Below, one piece after another: positions 54,401 to 62,679 of a stretch of DNA of 64,000 nucleotides. The translations under genes and the position numbers were made by a program. The DNA lies in NCBI RefSeq assembly GCF_027172205.1, contig NC_070618.1, forward strand, positions 9,914,538 to 9,978,537, given 5' to 3'. Source of the DNA: Podarcis raffonei (taxonomy: Eukaryota > Chordata > Lepidosauria > Squamata > Lacertidae). Under the pieces are notes generated by a model that ran no database searches, had not been told where the DNA came from, and worked only from the letters and a program-made list of their open reading frames with translations. The number at the start of each line of letters is the position of its first letter. The stretch's first letter is position 1.

Positions 54401-57400
54401 TTTTGTGTCTGAATCTCTGATAAGTGTATAGAAGAAGAAAAATGCCTTTATTTTGTGTGTCTACAGATCACAAGGAACACAACACCAATGTATAGGACTC
54501 CTGAAATAATAGATCTATATTCAAACTTTCCAATTGATGAAAAACAAGATATTTGGGTAAGCATTTTCTTTGTATGTAGATTAGACCTTGCGTGATACCT
54601 TATTTCTGAATATTTTCTGGAATTTGTATTTGTTTAGGGAATTTCTGCCCCTCCATTTCATCCCAAGGTGGTTCATAGTAAACCAATAAAGCATACACAA
54701 TAACACCACTGCAATACAGACGTTAAAACTTCAAGAATGTGATAGCGACTTAATACATATAATAAACAAACAAACAAAACCAAACACCTTTTGCTCCTGA
54801 TACTCTTTCCTTTGGTTAAATATTATTTATCAGTTCTAAAGCACCTAACATTTCACTAAGCACCGTACAGATTTAAAAACAAGGCAGTCCTTGCCCACAG
54901 GTTTTCAGTCTAATAAAGCATACAACACACAGTGAAAAGGGATAGAGAAGGAAGAGGAAAACAGGCAAGCTTACATAGTTCTTAAAATGTGACCACCTTA
55001 AACAAACAGTTCAGGAAAAGGAGGAGCCAAAGGCATCTAGAATTTCTCAGGTGAGCCAATGGAGTGTGTGCTGTTACCTCTTTCTCTGTTGGCTAGTGTT
55101 GTAGTCATGAAAACCTCTCACTCCTTTATTAGGAATGGGTGAGTTCACTGTTAACACTTTCACCAAATCAGACCCAATAGCGTAAAACCCTTGAAATCAA
55201 TTGATCTAGGTTAACCTTGTCCATTTAATTTCTTCGGTTGGACTTGCCCTGACATTGGAAGCAACCTGAAGTGCTTTAAGCTACCAAACACTGTGCATTG
55301 AATTAAAAATAGACAAGACTGTGCCAAATCATCTGGAAATTTACAAGGACAACGCAACACAAGGAACCGGAGGAGAAGAGACATATAAGCAAGCACACAG
55401 ATTTTTCAAGAACATTGGGAATGTTAAAGCCAAACAGGGATAGGAGGCTTGCATTTTTATTTAAGTGATTAGGGGGAGCCAGTGCAGTTTCTAAGGAAGT
55501 ACAGCTAAAAGAAAAGAGGTATTTGGAAGTAATTTCTGGCTATACTCTCCGTTTTTCTAATTGAAGCTGGGAAGGAAGAGGGAGAGGCGGGAAAGAGAAT
55601 AATTCTCTTGTTGACGGATTTGATAGAATGTACTGATAGGAATGCCTTAAGCACAATGCAGTGAACAGTAGACAATGTTCCAGTCTTACTGGTGAATACA
55701 TTGTGAATACATTGTAGGGACGCGGGTGGCGCTGTGGTCTAAACCATTGAACCTCATGGGCTTGCCGATCAGAAGGTTGGCAGTTCAAATCCCCGCGACG
55801 AGATGAGCTCCCGTTGCTCTGCCCCAGCTCCTGCAGCCTAACAGTTCAAAAGCACGCCAGTGCAAGTAGATAAATGGGTACTGCTGTGGCAGGAAGGTAA
55901 ACGGCGTTTCCGTGTGCTCTGGCTTCCGTCACGGTGTCCCGTTGCGCCTGAAGCGCTTTAGTCATGCTGGCCACAAGACCCGGAAAGCTGTCTGTGGGCA
56001 AACGCCGGCTCCCTCAGCCTGAAAGCAAGATGAGCGCCGCAACCCCAGAGTCACCTTTGACTGGACTTAACCTTCCAGGGGTCCTTTACCTTTACCTTTT
56101 AGATTGTGAATACATGAGCGCATGGGCAGTACAGCATCTTGTCCTGAGGCACTCAGGATCAGTTTGTGGGGAAGGACAGTAGCTCAGTTTGTAGAGCATC
56201 TGTCGTGAATGCAATAAAGTCCCAGGTTCAGTACCTAGTAACTCCCAAGTAGGGCTGGGAAAAAGTTCTGTCTGAAAGCCTGATGAGTCGCTGCCACTCA
56301 GTGTAGATGATACTGAGTTAGATGGACCAATGGTTTGACTCCATATAGGGTGGTGAAAGCAGCAGGAGAATACATAGAACTGATGGGCAGGCAGATTATT
56401 CTGTATTGCTCTGCTGGGTGTTGTGATAGGAATTTTATGGTCTTAGATATATGGTAATGTTCATAAGTGTACCAACCAAGCACATACATAGATCAGCACA
56501 GGAAGACCGACCTGGAACCATTTTGATTCCTAAACTGAGCAAATGTTTTCTCTGCAAGGTCAAAGTGGGAAACCTCCCCATTGTCTCTTTCCTCACAAAT
56601 CCTGTCTTAAGGGCAAATTTAAGATATGAATAGGGTGTGAGCCTGTGACCTGGCCCAGGAACTAAGTATTTATCATTACAAAAAACTGGCCAGGCTCCCC
56701 AGGCAATCCAATCAAGTAACCTGCCAGACAGGAGATAAACGACAGCAGAAAAACAACATTCAAAATCTCTGTTTTAGACCGCCTTTTTGTGATGTAGGTA
56801 TGATGTATCTGAGGGGTGGTCTTAGGTTACACCCCTTCTGTGATGTATGTATGATGTTTCTGGGGGTGGTCTTGATCGACAGGGTGGGAATTTCAAAAGT
56901 CTTTATGAGGCCTTGCGCGCCATTTTTCTGGGTTCCTCCTCTCCTGTGGGTGAGGGGAGCACCCTGTTGCAACAGATAATAAAGATCAAGCTTACTAGCC
57001 GCTTTGCTTCTCAATATTCTCTGGTTGGCCTCTTGTTATTCTCTCCTACCAATAGGGAACCTATGTAAGGACTCTATATGGGCTCTTGGATACCCCATAA
57101 GGGAAAAGGGCAAAATTTTGTTTACAACAGTGTCAAGCTTACCAAACTTCTGTACTTGATGAGAAATCGATTCAGTACTTATATGCACATCTTGCTCAGT
57201 TTTGACATGATCGCCTGCGTTTCCTGTCCTCATCGTCTCTGAGAGAGCAGAATGTGGGAACTGCTGAAGTGTTGCGATTATTTATTAAATTTATTGGTCG
57301 CTTTTTTGCCATGGCAGCTCAAAGCGACTTTCAATATTTTAAGCAAAACACAAACACATACACCCATTTTAACCAGCATATATTTTTTTAAAAATGAACT

Positions 57401-60400
57401 GCATTAAAAACATCTCAGCCACACAAATAGGCCATAGATGGTGAAAGGCCTGATTGAAAAAGGCATGTTTTTGCCTGGCGCCTAAAGTTAAGTAAATGGC
57501 AGCAGGTGTGCCTCCCCAAGAGAGCAGGATCCACCATTGGAAAGGCCCGTTCTCGTATTGCCACCCTCTGTTGTGTTGTGGTCGAGATACAAACTTGGGA
57601 TGGCAGCCAAGGTTCATTGGCAGGGCTCAATCTGGGAAGCCAAATCATGGTTTCGTGTGGGTTATTCACCGGGATTAAGGCAACAAACTGCGGTTAGCAC
57701 TCATTATGGCTGCATGGCTGCAGCAGATCATCCAATGCTGTAGTCTGCTCCGAAGTAATTGAATACTATAGGCTATTGGATGAAACGAAATAATAGCTCC
57801 CATAGCTGATTTGATTTAAGCTTGAACAACTTAACTATTTAGGAATTTGGGGAGGTTGTTTTTTTGTGTGTGTGTTAACTTTTGAATTCTTTCCCTGCAG
57901 GCATTGGGTTGTATCCTCTATCTGTTGTGCTTCAGGCAACATCCATTCGAAGATGGAGCTAAGCTTCGAATAGTCAATGGAAAATATTCAATTCCTCAGA
58001 ATGACACAAGATACACAGTGTTTCATGATCTCATTCGTAAGTTTAAGTCTGTAATGCTAAATTCACTTGGGGCAAATGAAAGGGGAATGAACTGATGTAT
58101 GAATTTAAGGTTCTTTTTGTTTGCTTCCTTTGCAAAAATGCACCTTTTTAAAAATAGTTTCTGTTCATGTAATTAATGGGAAATGACAGTATACATGCAG
58201 GTTGAAGAGAAAATCCATGAATATAAGAAATTAGAAGTGGCAGTGAAGTTAACCGTTTCATCTTTTTATTATTTGAGTGTAGTGTTGACTTTATTCCAGT
58301 GCACAGGTAGGCGATTTATGGCCCACCCGATGATGTGTACTACAACTTCCATCAGCTCAAGCCAGCATGGCCAGTGATCAGAGATGATGGGAGTTGGGAG
58401 TCTTAAACTTTTGGAAAGCACCAGTTTAGGGAAGCCTTGTTCTAGCATATGTGGAAGGGATTCACCACTCCTGGGTGACTAAAAGTATTATACAGCCCAG
58501 CATGTTCTGAGCTTCTCCCTTTTCTTAGAGAATTCTCAGCTATTCACAGTTTGAAGCCCTTGATCACTGAAATAATTAAAGCCACATATTGTGGTATAAC
58601 TGAAGTTATGCAAATATTCGTTAGCCAGGTCTTTTACCCATGTTGAAAGTCTCTTTGGATGACTGGCAGGATAGAAATCTTAGGCCAGGGGAAACCAGAA
58701 ATTTGTCTTTGAGGTCTGCAGATTAAACCCCTGTTTCAATAATCTATTGTGTCATTTTATTAGGATCGAGTCTGAAAGTGAATCCGGAAGAGAGGCTGTC
58801 CATCACAGAGCTTGTGAATCAATTGCAGGAGATTGCAGCTGCTAGAAATGTGAACCCAAAGTCCCCTATCACAGAGGTATTTGGAGCTATTGAGCAAAGC
58901 CTTATGGTTTGGGGTCCTCTGCACTGAAACTCCAAATTGCCCGTTGAAGATGCGCCAGTGTTGGAATAAGGCAAATAGATTGGCGTGTTTCGTACAATTC
59001 TTCCAAAAGCAATGTTGTCAAATAAATTCTGTTCTGTTGGTGGGCATGAGTTTGGGGGAGGCTGGTAGAGAGCAAGATCTGCTTCATTTCTGGTCATCTT
59101 GGCATTTGCACGTGAATAATCTTTTTTATTATTTCTGGACTGCTTGAAATATAAGTGCTGATCAAACTTTGCAACATTCCCTTCCCGCAATCTACCAAAC
59201 GCATTTGGTGCTTCACATACAATGTGATGTTTGCATCCGTCTTGTAAAGTAGATCAGTTCTATCTCTGTATTGCAGAAGAAGCAATATGAGGTTGGGCCG
59301 ATAGGAAATTGAGCGGGTGATAGTTTGCCTAAAGCTACCTAGCGAGATTGCTTTTGGAGGGCAGAGTTGAAACAAGGACTTTGCTGGTGTAGAGACTAAG
59401 AGCTTGAGCTGCAGTCTTCAGCCTTTTTGGACCTGGACTCTCCTTTGACCACTGTGCTGTTTTATGGGACCCTCTTTAATACACACACACACACATTTAC
59501 AGTGGTACCTCTGGATGCGAACGGGATCCGTTCCGGAGCCCCGTTCGCATCCTGAGTACAACGTAACTTGCCTCTGGGCGTCTGCGTCTGGGCGGATCGC
59601 GTTTTGCCGCTTCTGCGCATGTGCGTGACGTCATTTTGAGCATCTACGCATGCGCGAGCGGCGAAACCCAGAAGTAACGCACTCCGTTACTTCCGGGTCG
59701 CCACGGAGCGTAACTTGAAAACGCTCAACCTGAAGCATATTTAACCTGAGGTCTGACTGTACTGTAAATATTGACTTTTCTCCAGCTTTGATGAGCTATC
59801 TTGGCAAGTATAGCTTGTCATGCAGCGCTGCAGGAAGTGGTATGTGCTGACATTTCCTCTTCCAGAGTAAAGGAGCATTATCCTTCGTACTTAATTGACC
59901 TCCGTATAAATATTTCTGGTTTTTTCACCTCAATTAATTTTTCTGCCAACTTCATTAGATGAAAAACTCAAATGAATAAAATAGAGAATAGTGGCGGAAC
60001 CCATTTTATGGCTGGGATACAATTTGTTTGTGGATCCCACCTGGCAAGTGGCTTTAAGATGCTCTGTATTGCTTGTACCCTTTGGTGGGGTGTGTGTTTG
60101 AAAGAGATCGAAGTGCTAATTCTGGAAATGGCTGATTTTTCTTTCCAGCTCCTTGAACAAAATGGAGGCTATGGAAATAATGCTCTGCCTAGGACATCTT
60201 CAGCTGTAGTAACACAGAACTCAAAGCCAGCAGGGCAGCTCAACAACATGTACAATGCAGGTATATTCCCAAATATTCCCTCCTCCACCCCCATGTTTTT
60301 TTATTATTATCAGAGCATCAAAATATGTGAGATCTCCCAGTACCATGTCTGGTTGTACTTCTTGGCAATTGCTTTTCCGACCATTTGTTTAATAATGGGA

Positions 60401-60648
60401 CTAAGCCTTTCTAAAGAAATGCAAAAATATAGGAGAGAGTTTAAGTGCACCACCAAATTGTTTGACACTGAAGCAAATGGACCGCAATTGTGCTCAGTTA
60501 CTTTTCTGTGCCCTTGGCTCTTAGGTCTGACGGTAGCCGAATGTGACCAGACTTACAGCGGATTCTTTGATATTCTTAGGGGCGGGACGGAGAGGTTTCT
60601 CACAAATATCAAGGACACATCTTCGAAAGTTATTCAGTCTGTGGCCAA
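26012..60648 (+). CDS. GAK, cyclin-G-associated kinase (auxilin 2), N-terminal part; continues past the right edge
   Basis: GAK is a Ser/Thr kinase of the NAK family. It phosphorylates AP-1 and AP-2 adaptor mu subunits and, with HSC70, uncoats clathrin vesicles. Eleven exons join in phase into about 407 codons (human protein about 1311). The order is MSLLQSALEFLAGPGSLGAA, kinase domain from about residue 35 to 315, and the start of the PTEN-like region (GGTERFLTNIKDTSSKVIQS). Kinase marks are the glycine loop AEGGFAFVYEA, Lys 68 in DYALK, HRD with Asp 172, DFG with Asp 190 and TPMYRTPEII. Residue order is close to human throughout. The next human segment (YAKGDLDISY) is not present before the window ends, so exon 12 lies to the right. 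No break is seen. Confidence 0.96.
26250..27438. other. Start of GAK intron 1, nothing recognised
   Basis: This is mixed-composition DNA with no exon or clear repeat. Confidence 0.55.
27447..27891. mobile_element. hAT MITE with 8-bp target duplication
   Basis: TTATACAG flanks it (27439-27446 and 27892-27899). It starts CAGGGGTCAGCAAATGTTTT and shares CCTCAGACCTTGTGGGGGGC with 22656-22905. Confidence 0.9.
27900..30720. other. GAK intron 1, unique-looking DNA
   Basis: No exon, RNA gene or recognisable transposon was found in these 2.8 kb on either strand. Confidence 0.5.
30738..31095 (-). mobile_element. Sauria SINE, third subfamily
   Basis: The target duplication ATTTAGGTTCCTCTA lies at 30723-30737 and 31096-31110. 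It differs from the others in TGCCCGTATGGGCCAGTCGT, TCAAGAGGCTGGGGGCC and GGCGAGCCGGCACCAGCGTA. The nearly exact duplication suggests a recent insertion. Confidence 0.93.
31510..31790. mobile_element. Old interspersed repeat, interrupted by an LTR
   Basis: It contains TTTATATACCGCTGTATACT, GGTGGTTCACAGAATAAAAT and TTTTTGCCTGGTGCCTAAAG. A related stretch (TTTTTGCCTGGCGCCTAAAG) lies near 57465. I do not know the family. Confidence 0.5.
31795..32258 (-). mobile_element. Solo LTR, family 1 (fossil LTR element)
   Basis: The ends are TGTCAGG and GGACA with inverted TG...CA borders, and GCACA is duplicated at 31790-31794 and 32259-32263. The body matches 37310-38413 in reverse orientation. No internal region is attached, so it is the product of LTR-LTR recombination. 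Class (Ty3-like or retrovirus-like) is unresolved. Confidence 0.8.
32942..33442 (+). mobile_element. BovB/RTE LINE, 5'-truncated
   Basis: One open frame gives the RTE C-terminus (VVMYGSESWTIKKADSRRID then FELWCWRRLLRVPWTARRSN and RRGRQRTRWLDSV). The end is GTCGGACACGACTAAACGAC followed by an ACA repeat. AAGTCTTGG flanks it at 32933-32941 and 33443-33451. A G-run of about 12 marks the 5' junction. The open frame suggests a fairly recent copy. Confidence 0.92.
33635..33704. repeat. (TTC)n microsatellite
   Basis: A long run of CTT units ends in ATT units. It creates poly-Phe or poly-Arg reading frames that are not genes. Confidence 0.95.
33705..34912. other. GAK intron 1, nothing recognised
   Basis: No supported exon or repeat was found. 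Confidence 0.5.
34914..35138 (-). mobile_element. CAGTGGTACC-family MITE
   Basis: It starts CAGTGGTACCTCGGGTTAAG and ends TGAGATACCACTG with TA flanks. Confidence 0.82.
35140..37304. other. GAK intron 1, unique-looking DNA
   Basis: No exon or clear repeat was found on either strand. Confidence 0.5.
37310..38413 (+). mobile_element. Solo LTR, family 1, interrupted by an L1
   Basis: It starts TGTCAGGG and ends ACCTGACA, with ATTGC duplicated at 37305-37309 and 38414-38418. AATAAA lies near 37662. Without the nested L1 (37699-38366) it is about 420 bp. It belongs to the same family as 31795-32258, in opposite orientation. Confidence 0.82.
37699..38366 (+). mobile_element. L1 LINE 3' end nested in the LTR
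   Basis: The frame FMYATTAATILIAKYWKTQD then PTLEEWQMKLIDCMGLAEMT is the C-terminus of an L1-type ORF2. AATAAA and a poly-A tail follow. CAGAGTCTTGCCTG flanks it at 37685-37698 and 38367-38380. Confidence 0.88.
39159..39807 (+). mobile_element. L1 LINE 3' end
   Basis: A 17-bp duplication GAAACCTAGTTCCTCCT lies at 39142-39158 and 39808-39824. It contains an ORF2-like scrap (RIACRRKLRMDKYEEIWKEY) and ends AAATAAATTTAAAAAAGAAA. It lies in an older hAT-like repeat that starts near 38949 (GGTGCCCAAACTTTTTT). Confidence 0.82.
39920..40780. mobile_element. Old hAT-like element with a younger MITE inside
   Basis: The outer element starts AGGGCTGAGCAATACC and ends GATATATTGCCAGG, with ATATATCGATATATC inside. 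It is split by 40076-40737. Confidence 0.55.
40076..40737. mobile_element. AT-rich hAT MITE
   Basis: Its ends CAGGGTGGAAAAAAACC and AAACCCACCCTG are inverted. CTTAGCGC (40068-40075) and CTTAGCCC (40738-40745) form an 8-bp duplication with one change. The interior repeats GATTTAAATC words. Confidence 0.75.
41059..41106. repeat. (TA)n microsatellite
   Basis: A pure AT run of about 24 units. Confidence 0.97.
41110..42150. other. GAK intron 1, nothing recognised
   Basis: No supported exon or repeat was found. Confidence 0.5.
42153..42472. mobile_element. DNA transposon remnant with CAGTGGCATAGCGTGGG ends
   Basis: CAGTGGCATAGCGTGGG at the left is inverted at the right as CCCACGCTTTGCCACCG. A diverged relative starts near 62680. 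Confidence 0.65.
42684..42935. mobile_element. MITE, GGAAGTCGAAC variant of the CAGTGGTACC superfamily
   Basis: It starts CAGTCATACCTTGGAAGTCG. Its interior repeats TTGGAAACCAAAG and GGCTTCCAAAAAAGCG type words. The same family is at about 60880-61090. Confidence 0.6.
43279..43480 (+). mobile_element. tRNA-derived SINE
   Basis: The head GTGTGGTGCTGGGGTTAGAG and B-box CAGAGTTCAAATCCCCAG are tRNA-like. The tail reads AAAAAGGTGGGATGTAAATG before an ACA-rich end. Confidence 0.65.
43762..43823 (+). CDS. GAK exon 2
   Basis: It encodes GGFAFVYEAQDVGSGKDYAL plus the catalytic Lys 68. It follows a 17.6-kb intron and a long pyrimidine tract. Confidence 0.96.
43945..44452. mobile_element. MITE, GGTTCTCAAAC variant
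   Basis: It starts CAATGGTACCTTGGTTCTCA and ends TTTGAGAACCAAGATATCACTG with TA flanks. It is longer than its relatives. Confidence 0.65.
44525..44860 (+). mobile_element. Sauria SINE, second subfamily
   Basis: GGCATGTACG is duplicated at 44515-44524 and 44861-44870. The GGACTTAACC stretch near the 3' end is deleted. Confidence 0.88.
44871..46780. other. GAK intron 2, mostly unrecognised
   Basis: Apart from a diverged foldback-MITE scrap near 46465-46530 nothing can be named. Confidence 0.5.
46840..46945 (+). mobile_element. L1 ORF2 scrap
   Basis: It resembles the L1 stretch at 39525-39600 (ACACATGAACAGATCGCTTT, GATTGTGTATGGATAAATGC). Confidence 0.5.
47000..47059 (+). CDS. GAK exon 3
   Basis: The 20 codons are RLLSNEEEKNKAIIQEVCFM. 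The donor GTATCC is non-consensus after +2. Confidence 0.95.
47545..47659 (+). CDS. GAK exon 4
   Basis: It encodes KKLSGHPNVVQFCSAASIGK then EESDTGQGEFLLLTELCR, with a GTAAAA donor. Confidence 0.95.
48020..48130 (-). mobile_element. L1 3' end scrap
   Basis: It is T-rich, with ATTATATTTTACCAAGTTTC and AACATACACAATCAAGATAC, as in other inverted L1 tails of this window. Confidence 0.4.
48687..49397. mobile_element. DNA element with AGCTGTCAAC ends, containing a MITE
   Basis: AGCTGTCAAC at the left is inverted at the right as GTTGACAGCT. CCCTTATTT words mark the inside. A CAGTGGTACC-type MITE sits in it at 49179-49370. A short relative is at 63338-63519. The superfamily is not recognised. Confidence 0.65.
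49179..49370. mobile_element. MITE, GCAAGACGAAA variant
   Basis: It starts CAGTGGTACCTCGCAAGACG and ends CTTGCGAGGTACCACTG, flanked by TA. The interior reiterates GCAAGACGAAA and its complement. Confidence 0.85.
49551..49926 (+). mobile_element. Sauria SINE, second subfamily
   Basis: It is full length with a short AGGTGGTT repeat at both ends (49543-49550 and 49927-49934). Confidence 0.85.
49950..50920. other. GAK intron 4, nothing recognised
   Basis: Homopolymer runs of C occur near 50147 and 50490. No exon or transposon was recognised. Confidence 0.5.
50935..51068. mobile_element. Old MITE-like repeat next to the GAK exon 5 acceptor
   Basis: It is the same family as 11945-12145 (AAGGGGTGCTGAGAGTTGTT, GTATTCCCCTCGCAGAG). 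It ends about 24 bp before the acceptor AG at 51091-51092 and contains its own acceptor-like CCCCTCGCAG. Confidence 0.6.
51093..51235 (+). CDS. GAK exon 5
   Basis: It encodes GQVVEFLRKAESKGPLSCDT then VLKIFYQTCRAVQHMHKQKP and PIIHRDLK, holding the HRD catalytic Asp. An old MITE ends 24 bp before the acceptor. Confidence 0.95.
51450..51740. mobile_element. (AAT)n-tailed interspersed repeat
   Basis: An (ATA)n run joins TTATTTATACGTCACCCATC and runs to ATGGGAGGGCGTTCCACAGG and GAGAAGGCCCTCTGCCTGGT. Similar text lies near 57270-57560 and 61620-61890. Confidence 0.6.
52273..52398 (+). CDS. GAK exon 6
   Basis: The 42 codons start IENMLMSNQGTIKLCDFGSA and include HYPDYNWSAQKRAAVEEE. The DFG motif is here. 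Confidence 0.95.
53079..53432 (+). mobile_element. Sauria SINE, full length
   Basis: TACATGAAGGAGT is duplicated at 53066-53078 and 53433-53445. Confidence 0.93.
53778..54165. mobile_element. Sauria SINE with inverted head
   Basis: 53778-53898 is the head half in minus orientation, ending GCACCCGCGTCC-like. It is joined directly to 53899-54165, the body and 3' end in plus orientation. Both parts share CCAACCTAG at the break. ACAGACTA flanks both ends (about 53770-53777 and 54170-54177). Confidence 0.8.
54467..54556 (+). CDS. GAK exon 7
   Basis: The 30 codons are ITRNTTPMYRTPEIIDLYSN then FPIDEKQDIW, the P+1 loop and APE-like motif. Confidence 0.96.
54560..55695. other. GAK intron 7, nothing recognised
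   Basis: No exon was found. A weak interspersed-repeat tail near 54650-54960 cannot be named. Confidence 0.45.
55713..56102 (+). mobile_element. Sauria SINE, second subfamily
   Basis: ATTGTGAATACAT is duplicated at 55700-55712 and 56103-56115. It carries TTTGACTGGACTTAACCTTC. Confidence 0.92.
56172..56358 (+). mobile_element. tRNA-derived SINE
   Basis: The head GGACAGTAGCTCAGTTTGTA and B-box-like CCCAGGTTCAGTACC are followed by ACTGAGTTAGATGGACCAAT, a body I associate with a common reptile SINE. Confidence 0.7.
56636..57051 (+). mobile_element. Solo LTR, family 2 (endogenous-retrovirus-like fossil)
   Basis: The 416 bp start TGTGAGCC and end CCTACCA. ATAGGG is duplicated at 56630-56635 and 57052-57057. 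It carries AATAAA near 56981 followed by a T/C-rich R-U5-like end. No internal region is present. The 6-bp duplication is compatible with a class II type retrovirus, but I cannot name the family. Confidence 0.72.
57901..58036 (+). CDS. GAK exon 8
   Basis: It encodes ALGCILYLLCFRQHPFEDGA then KLRIVNGKYSIPQNDTRYTV and FHDLI. It has a strong TTCCCTGCAG acceptor and a GTAAGT donor. Confidence 0.96.
58764..58876 (+). CDS. GAK exon 9
   Basis: It encodes RSSLKVNPEERLSITELVNQ then LQEIAAARNVNPKSPITE, the end of the kinase domain. Confidence 0.96.
59500..59759. mobile_element. MITE, GC-rich variant of the CAGTGGTACC superfamily
   Basis: It starts CAGTGGTACCTCTGGATGCG and ends ACCTGAGGTCTGACTG with TA flanks. 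It contains GCGCATGTGCGTGACGTCAT. Confidence 0.75.
60149..60260 (+). CDS. GAK exon 10
   Basis: It encodes LLEQNGGYGNNALPRTSSAV then VTQNSKPAGQLNNMYNA, a low-conservation linker. Confidence 0.94.
60525..60648 (+). CDS. GAK exon 11
   Basis: It encodes GLTVAECDQTYSGFFDILRG then GTERFLTNIKDTSSKVIQSV and A plus two bases of Asn. It has a GTAAGT donor. It is the last exon in the window. Confidence 0.95.
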
Positions 60649-60879
60649 GTAAGTAGAACTGTAACTGTGCTGATAAAGGGAATGCAGATCCACAAACATA
60701 ATTCACCTCTCCCTCAGTGCATTGGGTATTTTATGTACTGTGTCTTTCCCGCCCCCACATGTGGTTTTTAAAAAGAGATGGCCTTCTCCAAAACTTGTGA
60801 AAAAGCAGGAAGGGGTGGGTTATTATAGGATCAGCGGATGAATCTCTGCTTTGGGCACTATCCTGATTCAAGATATTGT

Positions 60880-61090
60880 GGTTATGTGGTTTTGGAACTT
60901 CCAAAACGTTTGGAAACCAAGGCGTGGCTTTCAGTTGGCTGCAGGAAGCTCCTGCAGCCAATCAGAAGCCACGGTGGACATTCGGGTTCCAAAGAACGTT
61001 CGCAAACTGGAACACTCACTTCTGGGTTTGTGGCGTTCGGGAGCCAAAACTTTCGACTCACAAAGTGTTTGGGATCCAAGGTACGACTGG
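60880..61090. mobile_element. MITE of the 42684 type, ends worn
   Basis: GGAAACCAAGGCGTGGCTTT, GGCTGCAGGAAGCTCCTGCA and GGATCCAAGGTACGACTG match the 42684 element. It lies in GAK intron 11. Confidence 0.6.
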
Positions 61091-61099
61091 AAGAGGCAT

Positions 61100-62295
61100 T
61101 GTATGTGTGCAAAGTTGTGTACATCACTAGAAAAAGCTGCTTTAAAAAACAAATCCCTAACCTGGTTTATACTGCAAATGTTACATTATTGGAGAGGTTC
61201 GAGCTCTCGTACTGAGAATATTGTACTGACACAACCACACAAGTTCAGGACAGAGCTAGATGCAATAGTGAGCATAAGGTCTGCTGCCCTGCTCAGCAGC
61301 AAGGTTTCTGGTTTGACTCCTAACCTTCTGTTCCATGCAGTGCAACTTGGCTCTGTGACAACCTGCAATTCCATGCCATCTGGTCTACAGACCACCTGCT
61401 AAAAGCAAATGGCAACGTGGGATCCTAGCCAGGATAGGTTAAGAAATATGTAATATCCCAGTAGCTGAATGTTTAGAAGGAACATTTGAAGCATAGCAGT
61501 TTCTGATTGGCTTGACTCCCCCACCTGTAAAAATAAACTTGTGAAAGGCACAGAAATCCCCATCTGCCGAGCCTGGCAAGCTCCAAATATTATTGGATGT
61601 TCCAAATTAGCTTGTTTATTTAGCTGTTTTTCTATTGCCTTTCAGGCCCAAAAAGGGGTGCCTCACAATTAAAAACGTAACTATTTAAAACCTAAAACAG
61701 TAATTGTAAAATGTAGCCCATAAATAAAGTGCAGTAATTAGAATCAGCAAGTTCATTCATTTTAAAAGCAGATTGGAATAGTGAAGTCTTTAAAGACTCG
61801 AGTTCACAGCCAGACACACAGCTGGGTGGAATGTCCCAGGGACAGGGCTACCACTGAAAAGGCCCTGTCTCTTGTCACTGCCATACTTCAGCTTGTGGTG
61901 TGAAAGAAGGGAAAAGATGGTGCTTAACATATGTATGGTTTGTTTCTTTCTTTAAGTAAAACATAAGCTTATTATAAATACAAAGAATAGTACAGCTCTA
62001 AATCCATAAGGATCAACAGTAAACCTGGCATTTAACATGCAATTGCCAGCTCATTTAAAGACTACCTGGAATAAAAAAAGGTAGGAACCGGTCCCTACAA
62101 ACTAAAATTATGGAACAGATTAGCTACTTTTTGGGCATGCATGTGGGGAGAGAGGGAGCGCACAAGCATGGGGCTACCATAGGAAAATTCTTGCTACTGG
62201 AAGCTGCCAGTCTAGCTTCGAGACAGCTGAGGAACTCAAGAGTGCGCCCCCCGCCCCGAATATAAGCCAGCCTAACCCATCCTCTGGTGCCCTCC
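61100..62295. other. GAK intron 11, mostly old repeat
   Basis: 61620-61890 resembles the (AAT)n-tailed family without its tail (GGTGGAATGTCCCAGGGACA, GAAAAGGCCCTGTCTCTTGT). The rest is unrecognised and no GAK exon 12 is found. Confidence 0.45.
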
Positions 62296-62679
62296 TGGCG
62301 ATGCCAGACTACAGCTACCCTCAACCTCAGCCAGCATGGCCCATGTTCAGGGATGCTGGGAGTTGTGGTTCCAAATATCTGAAGAGCCTCAAGGTTAGTA
62401 GAAGGGATTCTCCAACACCTTTCTTCCCTGCAGTTTTAAATATAAGAATTGGTATAGTTAATCATGCACGGAAGTTTACCAGTACCCAGTGGAACTCTTT
62501 CAACATGGGTGCCCCATGGTGAAAGTTGTGTCTATAATTGCAGTGCAGTTCTGGGTGTCTGCAGTGTGCTTGTGTTCTGGGTTCGCCAGCCTTTATTTAC
62601 CTTTCCTGTTCGGATGATCGGCAGCCACTGCAGCTGGAAGGCATCAGTGGGGTTTGGGGGCACAATTTCCCAGCTGAAT

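Noticed and set aside
59972-60652. Frame of 226 codons covering GAK exons 10 and 11 and the intron between them
   Set aside because: Only the two exon parts match GAK. The intron part happens to stay open and has clean donor and acceptor sites at both ends.
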